In this document: one piece after another, positions 26,485 through 34,680 of the stretch | How positions within the stretch are numbered: the stretch's first letter is position 1 | Layout: each line of letters opens with the position of its first letter | NCBI RefSeq assembly: GCF_003121625.1 | Contig: NZ_QDDJ01000019.1 | Location: 48,583-112,582, forward strand | Length of the DNA stretch: 64,000 nt | Direction of reading: 5' to 3' | Source: Ornithinimicrobium cavernae | GTDB lineage: Bacteria > Actinomycetota > Actinomycetes > Actinomycetales > Dermatophilaceae | Made by a program: the position numbers and the translations under genes | The notes under the pieces: generated by a model | Database searches by the model: none | What the model saw: only the letters and a program-made list of their open reading frames with translations | Told to the model about the DNA's origin: nothing

Positions 26485-28671
26485 GTGACCGAGCAGATCG
26501 ACACCTTCTTCCTGGAGCAGGCCGAGGCGCTCGCCCGGGCACCGGGTGCCACGCTCCCGGAGTGGCTGGAACCCGCTGGGGCGCTGCAGCTGTTCGACGC
26601 GCAGCTGCGCAGCAGGCACCTCGACCTCGCGGCCCGGTGGCTGCGGGGTCAGGGTGAGGGCTTCTACACCATCGGCTCCTCGGGTCACGAGGGCAACGCG
26701 GCGGTCGCGGCCGCCCTGCGCCCGAGCGACCCCGCGCTGCTGCACTACCGCTCGGGCGGGTTCTACCTGCAGCGGGCGGCGCAGGTGCCCGGCCACGATG
26801 CGGTGCGCGACGTGCTGCTCGGGCTGGTCGGCGCCGCCTCGGAGCCGATCTCCGGCGGTCGGCACAAGGTGTTCGGGCACCACGACCTGGCGGTGATCCC
26901 GCAGACCTCGACGATCGCCTCGCACCTGCCGCGGGCGCTGGGCGTGGCCTTCTCGGTGTCCCGGGCGGCCAAGCTGGGGGTCGACTGCCCGTGGCCCTCC
27001 GACTCGGTGGTGGTCTGCAGCTTCGGTGACGCCTCGGCGAACCACTCGACGGCGGTGGGCGCGGTCAACGCCGCCGTGCAGGCGTCCTACCAGGGGCTGC
27101 CCGTGCCGCTGCTGTTCGTCTGCGAGGACAACGGGATCGGGATCAGCGTCCGCACCTCGGCGGGCTGGGTGGAGTCGGCCTACGGGCACCGTCCCGGGCT
27201 GGAGTACTTCAGCGCCGACGGCTCCGACCTCGCCGAGGCGGTCCGGGTCTCCCGGGAGGCGGCGCGCTACGTGCGGACCCGGCGCCGACCCGCCTTCCTG
27301 CACCTGCGCACCGTGCGCCTGATGGGCCACGCGGGATCCGACGTGGAGTCCGCCTACCGGTCGCCGGCTGATGTCGCCGCGGAGATGGGCCGGGACCCGG
27401 TGCTCGCGACGGCCCGGCTGCTGGTCGGCGCGGACGTACTCTCACCGGCCGAGGTGCTGGACCGCTACGAGGCTGTCCGGCAGCAGGTGCGCGAGGTGGC
27501 GGCGGAGGTGACCGCCCTGCCGAAGCTGGAGACGGCGGCGCAGGTGATGGAGCCCCTGGCCGGGCCGGACCCCGTGGGCGTGGCCACCCTCGCCGAGCGG
27601 CCCGCCGACGGCCCCGCCCGGCGGGCGGTCTTCGGCGACCACCTGCCGGAGGACGAGGGACCGCTGACGTTCGCCCAGGCCGTCAACCGCGCCCTGCTGG
27701 AGGGCGCGGCGACCGACCCGGGCCTGCTGGTCTTCGGGGAGGACGTCGGCCGCAAGGGCGGGGTCTACGGCGTGACCCGGACCCTGCAGCGACGGCTCGG
27801 CCGGGCGCGGGTGTTCGACACGGTGCTGGACGAGCAGTCGATCCTCGGCATCGCCCTGGGCGCCGGGGTCTCCGGGCTGCTGCCGGTCCCGGAGATCCAG
27901 TACCTCGCCTACCTGCACAACGCCGAGGACCAGCTGCGGGGGGAGGCGGCGACGCTGCCGTTCTTCTCCAACGGCCAGTACACCAACCCGATGGTCGTGC
28001 GGGTGGCCGGCTACGGCTACCAGAAGGGCTTCGGTGGGCACTTCCACAACGACAACGCGCTCGGGGTGCTGCTCGACATCCCGGGGTTGGTGATCGCGTC
28101 GCCGTCCCGCCCGGACGACGCGGCGGCGATGATGCGCACCTGCCTGACCGCGGCGCGGAGCCACGGGTCGACGTGCGTCTTCCTGGAGCCCATCGCGCTC
28201 TACCACACCACCGACCTGCACGAGCCGGGCGACGGCGCCTGGGCCGCGCCCTACCCGGCCCCCGGCACGGTGTCGGAACCGCTGCTCGGCCGGGCGCGCA
28301 CCTACGGGGAGGGCGGTGACCTCACGATCCTCACCTTCGGCAACGGCGTGCCCATGTCGTTGCGGGTGGCGGCGCGGCTGGAGGCGGACGGGATCGGCAC
28401 GCGGGTGGTGGACCTGCGCTGGCTCCGCCCGCTCCCGGTGGAGGACCTGCTGCGGGAGGCCGGTGCGACCGGGCGGGTCCTCGTGGTGGACGAGACCCGG
28501 CGCACCGGCGGTGTCTCGGAGGGCGTGGTCACCGCGCTGGTGGATCACCGGTTCGACGGACGGATCGCGCGCGTGACCAGCGAGGACAGCTTCATCCCGC
28601 TGGGCGACGCCGCACTGCAAGTGCTGCTGTCGGAGGAGACGATCGAGAAGGCTGCCCGGGACCTCCTCTAG
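26485..28671 (+). CDS. Fused alpha/beta 2-oxoacid dehydrogenase E1 (TPP-dependent)
   Basis: 728 residues. The first half is an E1 alpha domain (HYRSGGFYLQRAAQ; TPP/Mg motif starting GDASANHSTAVGAVNAA). The second half is an E1 beta domain (FGEDVGRKGGVYGVT, DTVLDEQSILGIALGAGVSG). Such enzymes decarboxylate 2-oxoacids and pass the acyl group to a lipoyl E2. No E2 or E3 gene lies near. In context it may use 2-oxoadipate to make glutaryl-CoA for the dehydrogenase at 11386; branched-chain 2-oxoacids are an alternative. The GTG start has CGGAGG 4 bases upstream. Confidence 0.85.
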   Translation: MTEQIDTFFLEQAEALARAPGATLPEWLEPAGALQLFDAQLRSRHLDLAARWLRGQGEGFYTIGSSGHEGNAAVAAALRPSDPALLHYRSGGFYLQRAAQVPGHDAVRDVLLGLVGAASEPISGGRHKVFGHHDLAVIPQTSTIASHLPRALGVAFSVSRAAKLGVDCPWPSDSVVVCSFGDASANHSTAVGAVNAAVQASYQGLPVPLLFVCEDNGIGISVRTSAGWVESAYGHRPGLEYFSADGSDLAEAVRVSREAARYVRTRRRPAFLHLRTVRLMGHAGSDVESAYRSPADVAAEMGRDPVLATARLLVGADVLSPAEVLDRYEAVRQQVREVAAEVTALPKLETAAQVMEPLAGPDPVGVATLAERPADGPARRAVFGDHLPEDEGPLTFAQAVNRALLEGAATDPGLLVFGEDVGRKGGVYGVTRTLQRRLGRARVFDTVLDEQSILGIALGAGVSGLLPVPEIQYLAYLHNAEDQLRGEAATLPFFSNGQYTNPMVVRVAGYGYQKGFGGHFHNDNALGVLLDIPGLVIASPSRPDDAAAMMRTCLTAARSHGSTCVFLEPIALYHTTDLHEPGDGAWAAPYPAPGTVSEPLLGRARTYGEGGDLTILTFGNGVPMSLRVAARLEADGIGTRVVDLRWLRPLPVEDLLREAGATGRVLVVDETRRTGGVSEGVVTALVDHRFDGRIARVTSEDSFIPLGDAALQVLLSEETIEKAARDLL

Positions 28672-28672
28672 C

Positions 28673-29773
28673 TCAGGTGCCGTCGAGGAACCGCAGCAGG
28701 TCGTTGACCGCGGCCCGCCCGGCCCGGTTGGCGCCGATCGTCGAGGACGAGGGGCCGTAGCCGACGAGGTGCACGCGCGGCTCGTCGGCGACCCGGGTGC
28801 CCTCCATGGCGATGCCGCCACCGGGGCCGCGCAGCCGCAACGGTGCCAGGTGGTCCAGGGCGGCCCGGAAGCCGGTCGCCCAGAGGATCACGTCGACGTC
28901 CAGCACGCTGCCGTCCTCCAGGCGGACGCCCTCGGGCAGGATCTCCGTGAACATCGGGCGGCGGTCCAGCGCGCCGCGCGCGGCGGCCTCCCGGAGCGAG
29001 GGGGTCCACAGCAGCCCGGTGACCGAGACGACGCTCAGCGGCGGCAGCCCCCTGGCCACCCGCTCCTCGACCATCGCCACGGCGTCGTGCCCGGCCCGCG
29101 CGTCGAAGGGGGTGTCCCGCCACACCGGTTCCCGGCGGGTGAACCAGCTCGTGGAGGTCACACGGGAGATCTCCTCGAGGAGCTGCACCGCGGAGATGCC
29201 ACCCCCGACGACGGCGACGTGCAGGTCCCGGAACTCCTCGGCCGCGACGTAGTCCGCCACGTGCAGCTGTCGACCGCCGAAGGTCTCCTGGCCGGGGTAG
29301 AGCGGCCAGAACGGCTTGGTCCAGGTGCCGGTCGCGTTGATGATCGCGCGTGCGGACCAGGTGCCCTCGGAGGTCTCGACCCGCAGCCTGCCGCGCGGGT
29401 CGTCGTCCTCACGGGACACCCGGTGCACCCGGACGGGCCGCTGGACCGCCAGGTCCAGCTCGTCCTCGTAGTCGCTGAAGTACCTGGTGATGAACTCCGA
29501 GCTGGGCTCGCACGGGTCGACGTCCGGCGCCGCGATGCCGGGCAGGTCGCTGATGCCGTTCACCGTCGCCATCCGCAGGGAGCGCCAGCGGTGCCGCCAC
29601 GCCCCGCCGGGCCCCTGCTCGTTGTCGAGCACCTGATAGGTCGGCTCGGGACCCCCTGCCGTATGCCGTGGCGCGGCCGGGCGGAATCCGCGCCGCTGGA
29701 GGTGGAAGGCGGCCGAGAGGCCCGCCTGACCGGCGCCGATGACCAGGACGTCGACGGTGTGCACGGTGGGCAC
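28673..29773 (-). CDS. FAD-dependent flavin monooxygenase-like oxidoreductase
   Basis: 366 residues from GTG 29773. It has an N-terminal FAD motif (VLVIGAGQAGLSAAFHLQRRG), a second nucleotide motif (VAVVGGGISAVQLLEEISR) and the FMO-type ATGxFRAAL motif (ILWATGFRAALDHL). Related proteins are YUCCA-like monooxygenases and putative FAD oxidoreductases, which hydroxylate N or S atoms or reduce disulfides. The start is uncertain: no ribosome site precedes GTG 29773 or GTG 29764. It ends one base from the stop of the convergent E1 gene. Confidence 0.75.
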   Translation of the reverse strand: MPTVHTVDVLVIGAGQAGLSAAFHLQRRGFRPAAPRHTAGGPEPTYQVLDNEQGPGGAWRHRWRSLRMATVNGISDLPGIAAPDVDPCEPSSEFITRYFSDYEDELDLAVQRPVRVHRVSREDDDPRGRLRVETSEGTWSARAIINATGTWTKPFWPLYPGQETFGGRQLHVADYVAAEEFRDLHVAVVGGGISAVQLLEEISRVTSTSWFTRREPVWRDTPFDARAGHDAVAMVEERVARGLPPLSVVSVTGLLWTPSLREAAARGALDRRPMFTEILPEGVRLEDGSVLDVDVILWATGFRAALDHLAPLRLRGPGGGIAMEGTRVADEPRVHLVGYGPSSSTIGANRAGRAAVNDLLRFLDGT

Positions 29774-29830
29774 GCTACCCGGCGCGTCAGGGGAGAGGCG
29801 CGGGTCGGCATACCGGCGTAGTTTGGGCAG

Positions 29831-30178
29831 ATGACCGAGGCGACGATCAATCCCGAGGCCCCACCGAGCGGCACCGGGTGCGCCGAGTGCCTGGAGGACG
29901 GCGGGTGGTGGGTGCACCTGCGCCGGTGCGCCGCGTGCGGCCACGTCGGCTGCTGTGACAGCTCCCCCAGCCAGCACGCGACCGCGCACTACCGGCAGAC
30001 CGGGCACCCACTGGTGCAGAGCTTCGAGCCGGGCGAGGACTGGTTCTGGGACTACGGGGCACAGGAGATGACCGACGGTCCGGAGCTGGCACCCCCAGGG
30101 GCCCGCCCCGACGACCAGCCGGTGCCCGGCCCTGCCGGCGCGGTGCCGCAGGACTGGCGGGACCGCATCCACCGCTGA
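29831..30178 (+). CDS. UBP-type zinc finger protein
   Basis: 115 residues. Cysteines and histidines in CAECLEDGGWWVHLRRCAAC, HVGCCDSSPSQHATAHYRQT and GHPLV match the UBP zinc finger found as a stand-alone domain in many actinobacteria. In eukaryotes the domain binds the free C-terminus of ubiquitin; the bacterial role is unknown. TAGTTT (29819-29824) sits 6 bases before ATG and there is no Shine-Dalgarno sequence, so the mRNA is probably leaderless. Confidence 0.85.
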   Translation: MTEATINPEAPPSGTGCAECLEDGGWWVHLRRCAACGHVGCCDSSPSQHATAHYRQTGHPLVQSFEPGEDWFWDYGAQEMTDGPELAPPGARPDDQPVPGPAGAVPQDWRDRIHR

Positions 30179-30239
30179 GCACCGCGTCACCGGTGGCGGT
30201 CGCGGGGCCGGGGTCGGCACCGACCACTAGGGTTGCACC

Positions 30240-31385
30240 ATGGCGAGACCGCACATTGCTGCCGTGCTCGAGGACACCTTCTTCGGGCGGGTGGAGGCCG
30301 TGCTCCGGCGCCGCGGCTGGCAGGAACGGGTGACGGGCTATACCGGCTACGGCACGGCCGAGAAGGCCAGGGTCCTGGGGCGGGTGCTGCTGAGCCGCGC
30401 GGTCCCGCGGGAGTCCGGCTCCTTCGAGGACGAGATCGGCCCGGAGCCCGCCGGCGGCAACGCGGTGGAGCAGGCTGCCGAGGCGCTGCAGAGCGCGGTC
30501 AGGGGCTGGCGCAACTTCGTCACCGCCCCGGCGATCAGCGCGCCGGTCACGGTGGTGCTCGGGGACGCCACGCTGGAGGCCACCGTCGACCGGGGCGGCT
30601 ACCTCGACGTCGAGCTGAGCGGGCACGGTCTGGGGCCCGGCTGGCACGAGGCGCTGGTCCGCAGCGACAACGGCGACACCGTGCGGGCTCCGGTCTGGAT
30701 CCTGGACCCCGCGGTGGGCGCCGGCGTGGTCAGCGACATCGACGACACCGTGATGGTCACCCACCTCCCGCGCCTGCTCATCGCGGCGTGGAACACCTTC
30801 TTCCGGGACGAGCTGGCGCGCGAGCCCGTGCCGGGGATGGCGCCGTTGCTGCGCGCGCTGGTCGCCGAGCGGCCCGGCACCCCCGTCTTCTACCTCTCCA
30901 CGGGTGCGTGGAACACCGCCCCGACGCTGACCCGCTTCCTGCGCCGCCACCACTACCCGGAGGGTCCGCTCCTGCTGACCGACTGGGGAGCCACCAACAC
31001 CGGCTGGTTCCGCAGCGGCCAGCAGCACAAGATCAACGAGCTGCACCGGCTGCTGCGCGACTTCCCGGGGATGCGCTGGATCCTCATCGGCGACGACGGG
31101 CAGCACGACCCGACGATCTACGGTGACTTCACGCGGCAGCACCCCGACGCCATCGAGGCGGTGCTGATCCGGCAGCTGACCACCGCCCAGCAGGTGCTGA
31201 GCCACGGTCTGCCGATCGCCAACGACGAGCTGCTCGGCAAGGACTACTCCGGTGTGCCGATGCTGCGCGCGCCCGACGGTTTCATGCTGCACACCATCCT
31301 GAGCCGCAGCCGCGCCGAGCTCGAGCGGCTGCGCCCGAAGGTGTCGCTGACCGGGCGGCGTTCCCGGAGCGTGGAGCATGCCTGA
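30240..31385 (+). CDS. App1-family (DUF2183) phosphatidate phosphatase-like protein
   Basis: 381 residues. The catalytic HAD-like motif DIDDTV is followed by PVFYLSTGAWNTAPTLTRFL and LIGDDGQHDPTIYGDF, the App1 pattern. Yeast App1 is a Mg-dependent phosphatidate phosphatase; bacterial relatives are presumed lipid phosphatases. No membrane segment is evident. TAGGGT (30228-30233) lies 6 bases before ATG, a leaderless arrangement. The end overlaps the next gene by 8 bases. Confidence 0.83.
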   Translation: MARPHIAAVLEDTFFGRVEAVLRRRGWQERVTGYTGYGTAEKARVLGRVLLSRAVPRESGSFEDEIGPEPAGGNAVEQAAEALQSAVRGWRNFVTAPAISAPVTVVLGDATLEATVDRGGYLDVELSGHGLGPGWHEALVRSDNGDTVRAPVWILDPAVGAGVVSDIDDTVMVTHLPRLLIAAWNTFFRDELAREPVPGMAPLLRALVAERPGTPVFYLSTGAWNTAPTLTRFLRRHHYPEGPLLLTDWGATNTGWFRSGQQHKINELHRLLRDFPGMRWILIGDDGQHDPTIYGDFTRQHPDAIEAVLIRQLTTAQQVLSHGLPIANDELLGKDYSGVPMLRAPDGFMLHTILSRSRAELERLRPKVSLTGRRSRSVEHA

Positions 31386-32238
31386 GCTGCCCGAGGTGCA
31401 GGCGCTGGTCGACTTCCTGCACGGCAGGGTCACCGGCCGGGTCGTGACCGACGTCGAGCTGGGGTCGATCGCGGTCCTCAAGACGTTCAACCCGCCGCCG
31501 GACTCGCTGATCGGCCGTCCGATCGACGGGGCGAGCCGGCACGGCAAGTTCATCGACCTCGACGTCGACGGCACCCACCTGGTCTTCCACCTGGCCCGCG
31601 CCGGGTGGCTGCGCTACTCCGAGACCATGCCGCAGACCCGTGTCCGCCCGGGCAAGTCGCCGATCGCGCTGCGGGTGCGGCTGGACGACGACTCCGGCTT
31701 CGACCTGACCGAGGCCGGCACCAAGAAGGGGCTGGCCGCCTATGTCGTGGACGACCCCACGGACGTGCCGGCCATCGCCTCCCTGGGGCCGGACCCGCTG
31801 GCTGAGGGCTTCACCCGCGAGGTCTTCGGGCAGATCCTGGCGGGCAGGCGCACCCAGATCAAGGGCCTGCTCCGCAGCCAGGGGACGATCGCCGGCGTCG
31901 GCAACGCCTACTCCGACGAGATCCTCCACGCGGCGAGGTTGTCGCCCTTCGCGCTCGCCGACAAGCTCACCGAGGAGCAGGTCGACACGCTGTATGCCGC
32001 ACTGCGGGACATCCTGCAGGCTGCGGTCGCGCACAGCTCGGGCAAGCCGGCCGCGGAGCTCAAGGACGCCAAGCGCAAGGGGATGGCCGTCCACGGACGC
32101 ACCGGGGAGGCCTGCCCGGTCTGCGGCGACACGGTGCGCGAGGTCAGCTTCGCCGACTCGGCGCTGCAGTACTGCCCGACCTGCCAGACCGGGGGCAAGC
32201 CCCTGGCCGACCGGCGGATGTCGAGGCTGCTGAAGTAA
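31378..32238 (+). CDS. Fpg/Nei-family DNA glycosylase
   Basis: 286 residues. It begins MPELPEVQ, with the catalytic Pro and Glu next to the start Met. Lys in SRHGKFIDL, the helix-two-turn-helix GTIAGVGNAYSDEILHAA and a C-terminal zinc finger CPVC-x16-CPTC follow. It should excise oxidised bases and cut abasic sites. The zinc-finger Arg that inserts in typical Fpg/Nei (R-x-T/P before YC) is not seen here (FADSALQYC), so lesion preference may differ, as in some actinobacterial paralogues. It overlaps the App1 gene by 8 bases. Confidence 0.86.
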   Translation: MPELPEVQALVDFLHGRVTGRVVTDVELGSIAVLKTFNPPPDSLIGRPIDGASRHGKFIDLDVDGTHLVFHLARAGWLRYSETMPQTRVRPGKSPIALRVRLDDDSGFDLTEAGTKKGLAAYVVDDPTDVPAIASLGPDPLAEGFTREVFGQILAGRRTQIKGLLRSQGTIAGVGNAYSDEILHAARLSPFALADKLTEEQVDTLYAALRDILQAAVAHSSGKPAAELKDAKRKGMAVHGRTGEACPVCGDTVREVSFADSALQYCPTCQTGGKPLADRRMSRLLK

Positions 32239-32247
32239 CCCGCCACT

Positions 32248-32330
32248 GACCGGCCGCGTCGTCGCCTGGGCTCTTCTCCGACCGGGCGCATCGTCGCCCG
32301 GGTTTTCGTCCGACCGAGCGCGTCGTGTGA
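32248..32330. repeat. 32-bp imperfect tandem repeat, about 2.6 copies
   Basis: Units start at 32248, 32280 and 32312, each with GACCG. Units 1 and 2 match at 25 of 32 positions by hand alignment; the third is cut short by the rhodanese promoter. It fills the gap between the glycosylase stop and the rhodanese gene. Confidence 0.7.
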
Positions 32331-32340
32331 CCATGGGCCC

Positions 32341-32670
32341 ATGAGCCAGACGCCACTGATCTCCGTGTCCGACCTGCCCGATGACGCTGTCGTCGTGGAC
32401 GTCCGCGAGGACAACGAGTGGCACGCCGGACACGCACCGAACGCGATCCATGTGCCGATGGGCACCGTCCCGGAGAACCTGGGGGCGCTGCCAGCCACCG
32501 ACGAGCCCGTCCCGGTCATCTGCCGCAGCGGCGGCCGGTCGGGCCGCGTGGTCCAGTGGCTGGTCCAGCAGGGCTTCGACGTGGTCAACGTCGACGGCGG
32601 CATGCGCGCCTGGGCCGCCGCCGGCAAGCAGATGCGCAGCGAGGACGGCAGCGAGCCGACCGTCATCTGA
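32341..32670 (+). CDS. Rhodanese-like sulfurtransferase
   Basis: 109 residues, a single rhodanese domain. VVDVREDNEWHAGHAPNAIH and the active loop CRSGGRSG, with the catalytic Cys, are clear. It would move sulfane sulfur between thiols in the cytoplasm. No ribosome site is visible; GACCAT at 32329-32334 is 6 bases before ATG, fitting the leaderless pattern seen elsewhere in the window. A 32-bp tandem repeat precedes it and a strong double hairpin follows. Confidence 0.88.
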   Translation: MSQTPLISVSDLPDDAVVVDVREDNEWHAGHAPNAIHVPMGTVPENLGALPATDEPVPVICRSGGRSGRVVQWLVQQGFDVVNVDGGMRAWAAAGKQMRSEDGSEPTVI

Positions 32671-32671
32671 C

Positions 32672-32741
32672 CAGCGTGGCTGCCTTCCCACGCTGACACG
32701 GACACGCCCCCGGCACCGACATCGTCGGTGAGCCGGGGGCG
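32672..32741. terminator. Double-hairpin bidirectional terminator
   Basis: Two hairpins fill the gap between convergent genes. The first is CAGCGTGG (32672-32679) with CCACGCTG (32688-32695). The second is CGCCCCCGGC (32705-32714) with GCCGGGGGCG (32732-32741), extended inside by ACCGAC/GTCGGT. No T-tract is present. Confidence 0.8.
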
Positions 32742-32751
32742 GCCCGGGTGG

Positions 32752-33183
32752 TCAGGCTCCGCAGTCGACCTCCTCGGCGGCTCCGACCCACGTGACGATC
32801 ATCTGGTCGGCCAGGGTGGAGCCGGCACCGAAGTACTCCAGGCCCTTGCCGTTGGCGCCGTTGGGGTTCGGGATCCGCTCCTCACCCTTGGGGTCACCGA
32901 TGGTCATCTTGGCGTTGATCTTGATGCCGACGGGCAGGCCCTCGGCCCGCAGGGCGTCGTAGCCGGCGTCGACCTGCTCGTCGCACTCGGCCATGAACCC
33001 GAAGAACAGGGCTGCTCCGTCCTCAGCGGTGTAGACCTCCCAGTTGGCTGAGGTCGGGCCGTTCAACGAGTACATCGGGACGTAACAGTGGTGCGCGAGG
33101 GCCGGGCCGGCGGCGAGGGCGACGGCCGCGAACGCGGCCACTCCGCCGACGACGCCGCGACGGACGATGGTTGAGCGGGACAT
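32752..33183 (-). CDS. Secreted protein of unknown function
   Basis: 143 residues. A good signal peptide (basic SRSTIVRRG, long Ala/Val core, AGPALAHH cleavage) starts the protein, so it is exported. The mature part starts HHCYVPMYSLNGP, has three further Cys-free stretches and ends EEVDCGA; its Cys content (three) could allow one disulfide. I do not recognise the family. GGAGGAAAG upstream of ATG 33183 fixes the start; a longer in-frame extension would bury the signal peptide. Confidence 0.7.
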   Translation of the reverse strand: MSRSTIVRRGVVGGVAAFAAVALAAGPALAHHCYVPMYSLNGPTSANWEVYTAEDGAALFFGFMAECDEQVDAGYDALRAEGLPVGIKINAKMTIGDPKGEERIPNPNGANGKGLEYFGAGSTLADQMIVTWVGAAEEVDCGA

Positions 33184-33311
33184 AGCTTTCCTCCAGGGGT
33201 GTGCGGATGGTGTGTCACGGAACTGCTGGTGACACTCAACCGGTGGTGGGAGGAGTGCGGCATCGTCCGCACGGATGATCCGTGTCATCCCTGCGGATGA
33301 CTGTGCAGCCC

Positions 33312-33548
33312 TCAGCCCGTGCCCGGACCCCGGCTCCGCCTCGGAGGGGGAGGCGGCACGGGCTTGGCCAGCAGCACCTGTGCCAGCGGGACCCGCTCGG
33401 TGCCGCGTCGCGTCCGGACCACCACGTGGTCCTCGGTGCGCTCGACCAGCTCGCCCAGGGCGTCGGTCGCGCGCTCGCCCTCCTCGATCAGGTAGCGCAC
33501 CACCACGCGGCTCCCGAGCGGGAGTGTCCGGAGTCTCGCTGCCGTCAT
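33312..33548 (-). CDS. Stand-alone SH3-like domain protein (Rv0428c N-domain type)
   Basis: 78 residues from ATG 33548. RLRTLPLGSRVVVRYLIE, DALGELVERTEDHVVVRTRRG and RVPLAQVLLAKPVPPPP resemble the SH3-like N-domain of actinobacterial GNAT proteins of the Rv0428c group, but no acetyltransferase domain follows. CAGAGT lies 7 bases before this ATG on the minus strand, favouring it over a GTG three codons upstream. Function unknown. Confidence 0.65.
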   Translation of the reverse strand: MTAARLRTLPLGSRVVVRYLIEEGERATDALGELVERTEDHVVVRTRRGTERVPLAQVLLAKPVPPPPPRRSRGPGTG

Positions 33549-33700
33549 ATCGGTCACTCTGTCACAACCGGTAGAGAAGGCTATCGGCCGTGATCGACCG
33601 ACGATCGAAGATTATCTGGACCTCTACGAATCAGGTGAGACTCCGGCATACAAGGGGATCAACGGCGAGCGAAACCACCGGGCACTGACTGGGAGAGCGG

Positions 33701-34618
33701 CTAGAGACTCGTCGCGAGCGGGACGATGACGGGCAGGGAGAGCATGGCCACCACCGTCTGTGCCCCGGTGAGGGAGGCCATCAACCGGGTGTCGCCGCCC
33801 ATCCGGCTGGCGAGCACATAGGCCGTCGGCGGGGTCGGGATCGCGGTGATGATCACGATGCTGGCGAGCATCACGCCGGAGATCCCCAGGGTGCTGGCCA
33901 GTGCCCCGGCGCCGAGGGGTAGCAGCACCAGCTTGAGGAGCGAGGTCACCACGATGTGCAGCACGTCGCGGCGGTCGACGCGCAGTGTGATGGCGGCCCC
34001 CGCGACGAGCGTGCCGCACACCAGGGCCGGCCCGGCCAGCAGGTCGACCGTCGTGCCGAGCGGGCCGGGCAGGGGGATGTCGAGCGCGGTGAGCACGAGC
34101 GCCGTGACACAGCTGAGGATGAGCGGGTTGCCGGCCAGCTCCCGCCAGAGGCGCGGGCGATGCGCACCGCGGTCGCCGTGGACGGCGAGGAGGCTCACGC
34201 TGAGCACGTTGACCAGGGGCACCATCAGGGCGGCGGCGAGGGCGAAGGTCGCGATGCCCTCCCGACCGTGCAGGGCCGCGGCGAGCACCAGGCCGAGGTA
34301 GGTGTTGAAGCGGATGCTTCCCTGGACCAGCGAGGTCAGCGCCGGCCCGTCCGCGTGGAGCGGCCGGCGCAGCACGACCACGATGGTGGCCACGGCGAGC
34401 ACCGGCGCGACGAGACTGGCGAGCAGCGGTCCCGGCGAGACGGCGGAGAGGTCCGCTCCGGTGATCGAGCTGATGAACAGGGCGGGCATGAACACGTAGT
34501 AGCTGGTCCACTCCAGTCCCTGCCAGAAGCCCGCGTCGGTGAGCAGGCGGTGGCGCAGCGTCCAACCGAGGGCCAGCAGCAGCACGATCGGCACGATGGC
34601 CGTCACCACGAGTTCCAC
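33701..34618 (-). CDS. AEC-family transporter
   Basis: 305 residues with about ten hydrophobic segments. The N-terminal VPIVLLLALGWTLR, the GSIRFNTYLGL motif and PTPPTAYVLASRMGGD match the auxin efflux carrier family, whose bacterial members move malonate, malate or amino-acid-like solutes. The GTG start has no Shine-Dalgarno; CAGAGT lies 7 bases upstream, the same spacing as in the 33548 gene. It is divergent from the esterase pseudogene. Confidence 0.85.
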   Translation of the reverse strand: MELVVTAIVPIVLLLALGWTLRHRLLTDAGFWQGLEWTSYYVFMPALFISSITGADLSAVSPGPLLASLVAPVLAVATIVVVLRRPLHADGPALTSLVQGSIRFNTYLGLVLAAALHGREGIATFALAAALMVPLVNVLSVSLLAVHGDRGAHRPRLWRELAGNPLILSCVTALVLTALDIPLPGPLGTTVDLLAGPALVCGTLVAGAAITLRVDRRDVLHIVVTSLLKLVLLPLGAGALASTLGISGVMLASIVIITAIPTPPTAYVLASRMGGDTRLMASLTGAQTVVAMLSLPVIVPLATSL

Positions 34619-34680
34619 GGGAGGAACTCTGCTTCATCGGTCCGTGGTGGATTGGGTCGGGTCGGCTCAGAATGGACCGT

